In this document: one piece after another, positions 62,558-64,000 of the stretch
Layout: each line of letters opens with the position of its first letter
Position numbering within the stretch: the first letter of the stretch is position 1
Source: Sinomonas atrocyanea
Lineage (GTDB): Bacteria; Actinomycetota; Actinomycetes; Actinomycetales; Micrococcaceae
Direction of reading: 5' to 3'
NCBI RefSeq assembly: GCF_030811715.1
Contig: NZ_JAUSRH010000004.1
Location: forward strand, 62,001-126,000
Length of the DNA: 64,000 bases
Made by a program: the position numbers and the translations under genes
The notes under the pieces: generated by a model
Databases searched by the model: none
The model's input: only the letters and a program-made list of their open reading frames with translations
Told to the model about the DNA's origin: nothing

Positions 62558-63142
62558 TCAGAGCCTGGGATGCTGTTTGGAGAGGTGCCGATAGATGGTG
62601 GGGCGGGTGACACCGAACTCTGCGGCAATCTGCGCCACGGTGTGGGCGCGCTTCCCGTCGGGCCCTGTCTCCTCGTACATCTGGCGCGCCAGGCGCACCT
62701 GCCGCGGCCCGAGCTTGGGCTTCTGCCCGCCAGTACGGCCGCGGGCCCTGGCCGCGGCGAGGCCGTCCCGGGTCCGCTCGGACATCAGGGCGTGCTCGAA
62801 CTCGGCAATCGCACCGAGGATGTGGAAGAACATCTTCCCCACCGCGGTCGAGGTGTCGATTCCCTGGTCCAGCACCACGAGGTCCACGCCCTTGGCTTGG
62901 AGCTGCTTCGAGAGTTCGATCAGGTTCTCCAAAGACCGGCCGAGCCGGTCCAGCTTCGTCACCACCAGCTGGTCCCCCGCCCGGTTCGCCGAAAGCAGCG
63001 CCTTCTCCAGCCCTGGCCGAGAAGCGAGCTTCCCGGAGACCGAGTCCACGAAGACCTGCTCGCACCCAACTGCAGCGAGGGCATCACGCTGGGCGTCCAC
63101 ATGCTGGTCCCTCGTCGACACCCTCCCATACCCCACACGCAT
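62558..63142 (-). CDS. Serine recombinase (resolvase/invertase, Pin-like)
   Basis: 194 residues. Catalytic domain: MRVGYGRVSTRDQH with nucleophile Ser9, VVTKLDRLGRSLENLIEL carries the catalytic arginine pair, EFEHALMSERTRDGLAAARARGR is the E helix. C-terminal HTH_7 VAQIAAEFGVTRPTIYRHLS binds the site. Small form like Hin/Pin or Tn3 TnpR. I chose ATG 63142; in-frame starts at 63175 and 63217 add non-conserved residues. No transposase adjoins it, so it is an orphan or a resolvase leftover of a lost transposon. Confidence 0.92.
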   Translation of the reverse strand: MRVGYGRVSTRDQHVDAQRDALAAVGCEQVFVDSVSGKLASRPGLEKALLSANRAGDQLVVTKLDRLGRSLENLIELSKQLQAKGVDLVVLDQGIDTSTAVGKMFFHILGAIAEFEHALMSERTRDGLAAARARGRTGGQKPKLGPRQVRLARQMYEETGPDGKRAHTVAQIAAEFGVTRPTIYRHLSKQHPRL

Positions 63143-63249
63143 GCCGGAGCTGTATCGAATAACTGGGGAAAGCATGGCGTAGGCGCGTACACGATAAGCA
63201 TCACAACCTGAGTCCACGAAATCCGCGGCAGGACGGGAGCAGTCCGGCG

Positions 63250-63297
63250 GTGTCTCATAAACGATCGTTCGCGTACAAGAACGGGTACACGGGCGTT
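63250..63297. promoter_or_regulatory. Possible recombination-site region upstream of the recombinase
   Basis: TGTCTCATAAACGATCGTTC at 63251-63270 includes the palindrome AACGATCGTT; a TGTC-AT-rich half like this resembles Tn3-family res subsites. The AT-rich patch starts 110 bases before the recombinase ATG. Confidence 0.35.
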
Positions 63298-63374
63298 CTC
63301 GAAGATTGGACGAGGACAGAAGCGTCGTCTAACGCCCCGAGCGCCAGGCGAGTTCCGGCGCCCCGAGACCAGCC

Positions 63375-63899
63375 CTAGTCGACCCGGGAATGCGCCCCCA
63401 GCGCATGGAACGCCTGGTCGTGGTACACGAGCGGCGCGCCCGGGCGCCCCTGCGCGAGCACCTCGAGCACGGTCGCGGCCAGCAGGACGGAGGCGCCCAC
63501 GGGCACCCGGTGGGTGATGGCGCAGCGCAGGGCCCAGGGGGCGGCGCGGAGCCAGGGCTCGCCGGTCGGCAGGGCCTCCCAGTCCATCGCGTCGGTGAAG
63601 CGGGGCGAGCCGGGAGTCGCGAACGTGCGGACCAGGTCGACCTGGCCGGCGTCGACGAGGTGCACCAGGACCGTCTCGGCCTCCGCGATGTGCACGGCCG
63701 AGCGGCCGCCGGAGACGGAGAAGGCCAGCGAGGGCGGGTCCACCGCCACGGAGGCGACCGAGGACGCGGTGAGCCCGACCGGCCCCTCGGGGCTCGCGGC
63801 CGTCACGACCGCCACGCCCGCGGGATGGGAGCGGAACGCGTCCCGGAAGAGGGCGGAGTCGGCGCCGGAGACGCTGAGGAAGGTCGGGGTCACAGTCAT
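63375..63899 (-). CDS. Flavin reductase family protein
   Basis: 174 residues. FRDAFRSHPAGVAVVTAASP and VGLTASSVASVAVDPPSLAFS form the FMN-binding split barrel of flavin reductase-like proteins; RFTDAMDWEALPTGEP and LVYHDQAFHALG are the following strands. Supplies reduced flavin to a monooxygenase, of which none is in the window. ATG 63899 (MTVTPTFLSVSG) preferred over an upstream start at 63929. A dyad 54 bases upstream may be its operator. Confidence 0.88.
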   Translation of the reverse strand: MTVTPTFLSVSGADSALFRDAFRSHPAGVAVVTAASPEGPVGLTASSVASVAVDPPSLAFSVSGGRSAVHIAEAETVLVHLVDAGQVDLVRTFATPGSPRFTDAMDWEALPTGEPWLRAAPWALRCAITHRVPVGASVLLAATVLEVLAQGRPGAPLVYHDQAFHALGAHSRVD

Positions 63900-63952
63900 G
63901 CCTGGTCTTTCGTCGGGGCGCCCGAGCACCTCGGGGCCTCCTACGACGCTAG

Positions 63953-63974
63953 GACCTCAACAATCGTTGAGGTC
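63953..63974. promoter_or_regulatory. 22-bp dyad GACCTCAAC-AATC-GTTGAGGTC
   Basis: Nine-base arms around AATC, a MarR-type site. It lies 54 bases before the flavin reductase; the gene beyond the right edge may share it. Confidence 0.65.
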
Positions 63975-64000
63975 AATCGAACGTGACCATTGTCACCCCT

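Overview
The window is about 70% G+C, densely coded on both strands and free of RNA genes that I can recognise. Lsr2, a PucR regulator, a DipZ-type CcdA/thioredoxin fusion, an MSMEG_6728-type protein and a DUF805 protein point to an actinobacterium. Gene style suggests Micrococcales, close to Arthrobacter/Sinomonas; that is inference from gene content, not from a marker gene.

Layout. (1) 1-0.9 kb: an NCS1 nucleobase-type permease cut by the window edge, with a palindromic operator upstream. (2) 1-10.6 kb, minus strand: a biosynthetic block made of a GntR/FCD regulator, a homoserine-dehydrogenase-like protein, a stand-alone aspartokinase-type ACT protein, a diaminobutyrate aminotransferase, a Pls/PosA-type single-module NRPS and a phosphopantetheinyl transferase. 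Together these look like a locus for a cationic poly-amino acid built from aspartate semialdehyde via 2,4-diaminobutyrate. (3) 10.7-12.8 kb: divergent gluconate-type transporter and gluconokinase. (4) 12.8-15.5 kb: MSMEG_6728-like protein and DipZ, with a family of 21-bp repeats between and inside them. (5) 15.6-30.3 kb: a sugar-acid / amino-acid catabolic island (idonate-type dehydrogenase, aminotransferase, RraA-type aldolase, LysR, pxpABC, two nearly identical SDR genes, gluconokinase, gluconate 5-dehydrogenase-type SDR, 2-hydroxyacid dehydrogenase, MFS carrier). A TAGGTCTT motif recurs at its promoters.

(6) 30.4-47.3 kb: a mixed region of single genes and decayed DNA: a putative membrane terpene cyclase, a SnoaL-like pair, an AAA ATPase facing lsr2 across a 44-bp dyad, a frameshifted XRE-TPR regulator, an IS110 relic, SRPBCC, a rifampin-phosphotransferase-like enzyme, a coupled marR-clcA pair and a TDT-family carrier. 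Several stretches of 300-1000 bases here hold no gene I can support. (7) 47.6-52.6 kb, minus: a tartrate-type operon (LysR, tartrate dehydrogenase, frameshifted dctA, glycerate kinase). (8) 53.2-59.5 kb: a four-gene catabolic operon (MFS, FAH-type hydrolase, EthD/dabb-like protein, NAD-dependent epimerase-like protein) divergent from pucR, then a LysR. (9) 59.7-64 kb: iron alcohol dehydrogenase plus methylmalonate-semialdehyde-type dehydrogenase, an orphan serine recombinase and a flavin reductase.

The cell looks like a soil generalist with many small, locally regulated carbon-acid pathways. The one biosynthetic system that stands out is the Pls/PosA locus. Sequence decay (IS110 relic, two frameshifts, gene scars next to the SDR duplicate) suggests a plastic accessory segment. 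All assignments come from reading motifs and gene order; no database search was possible.
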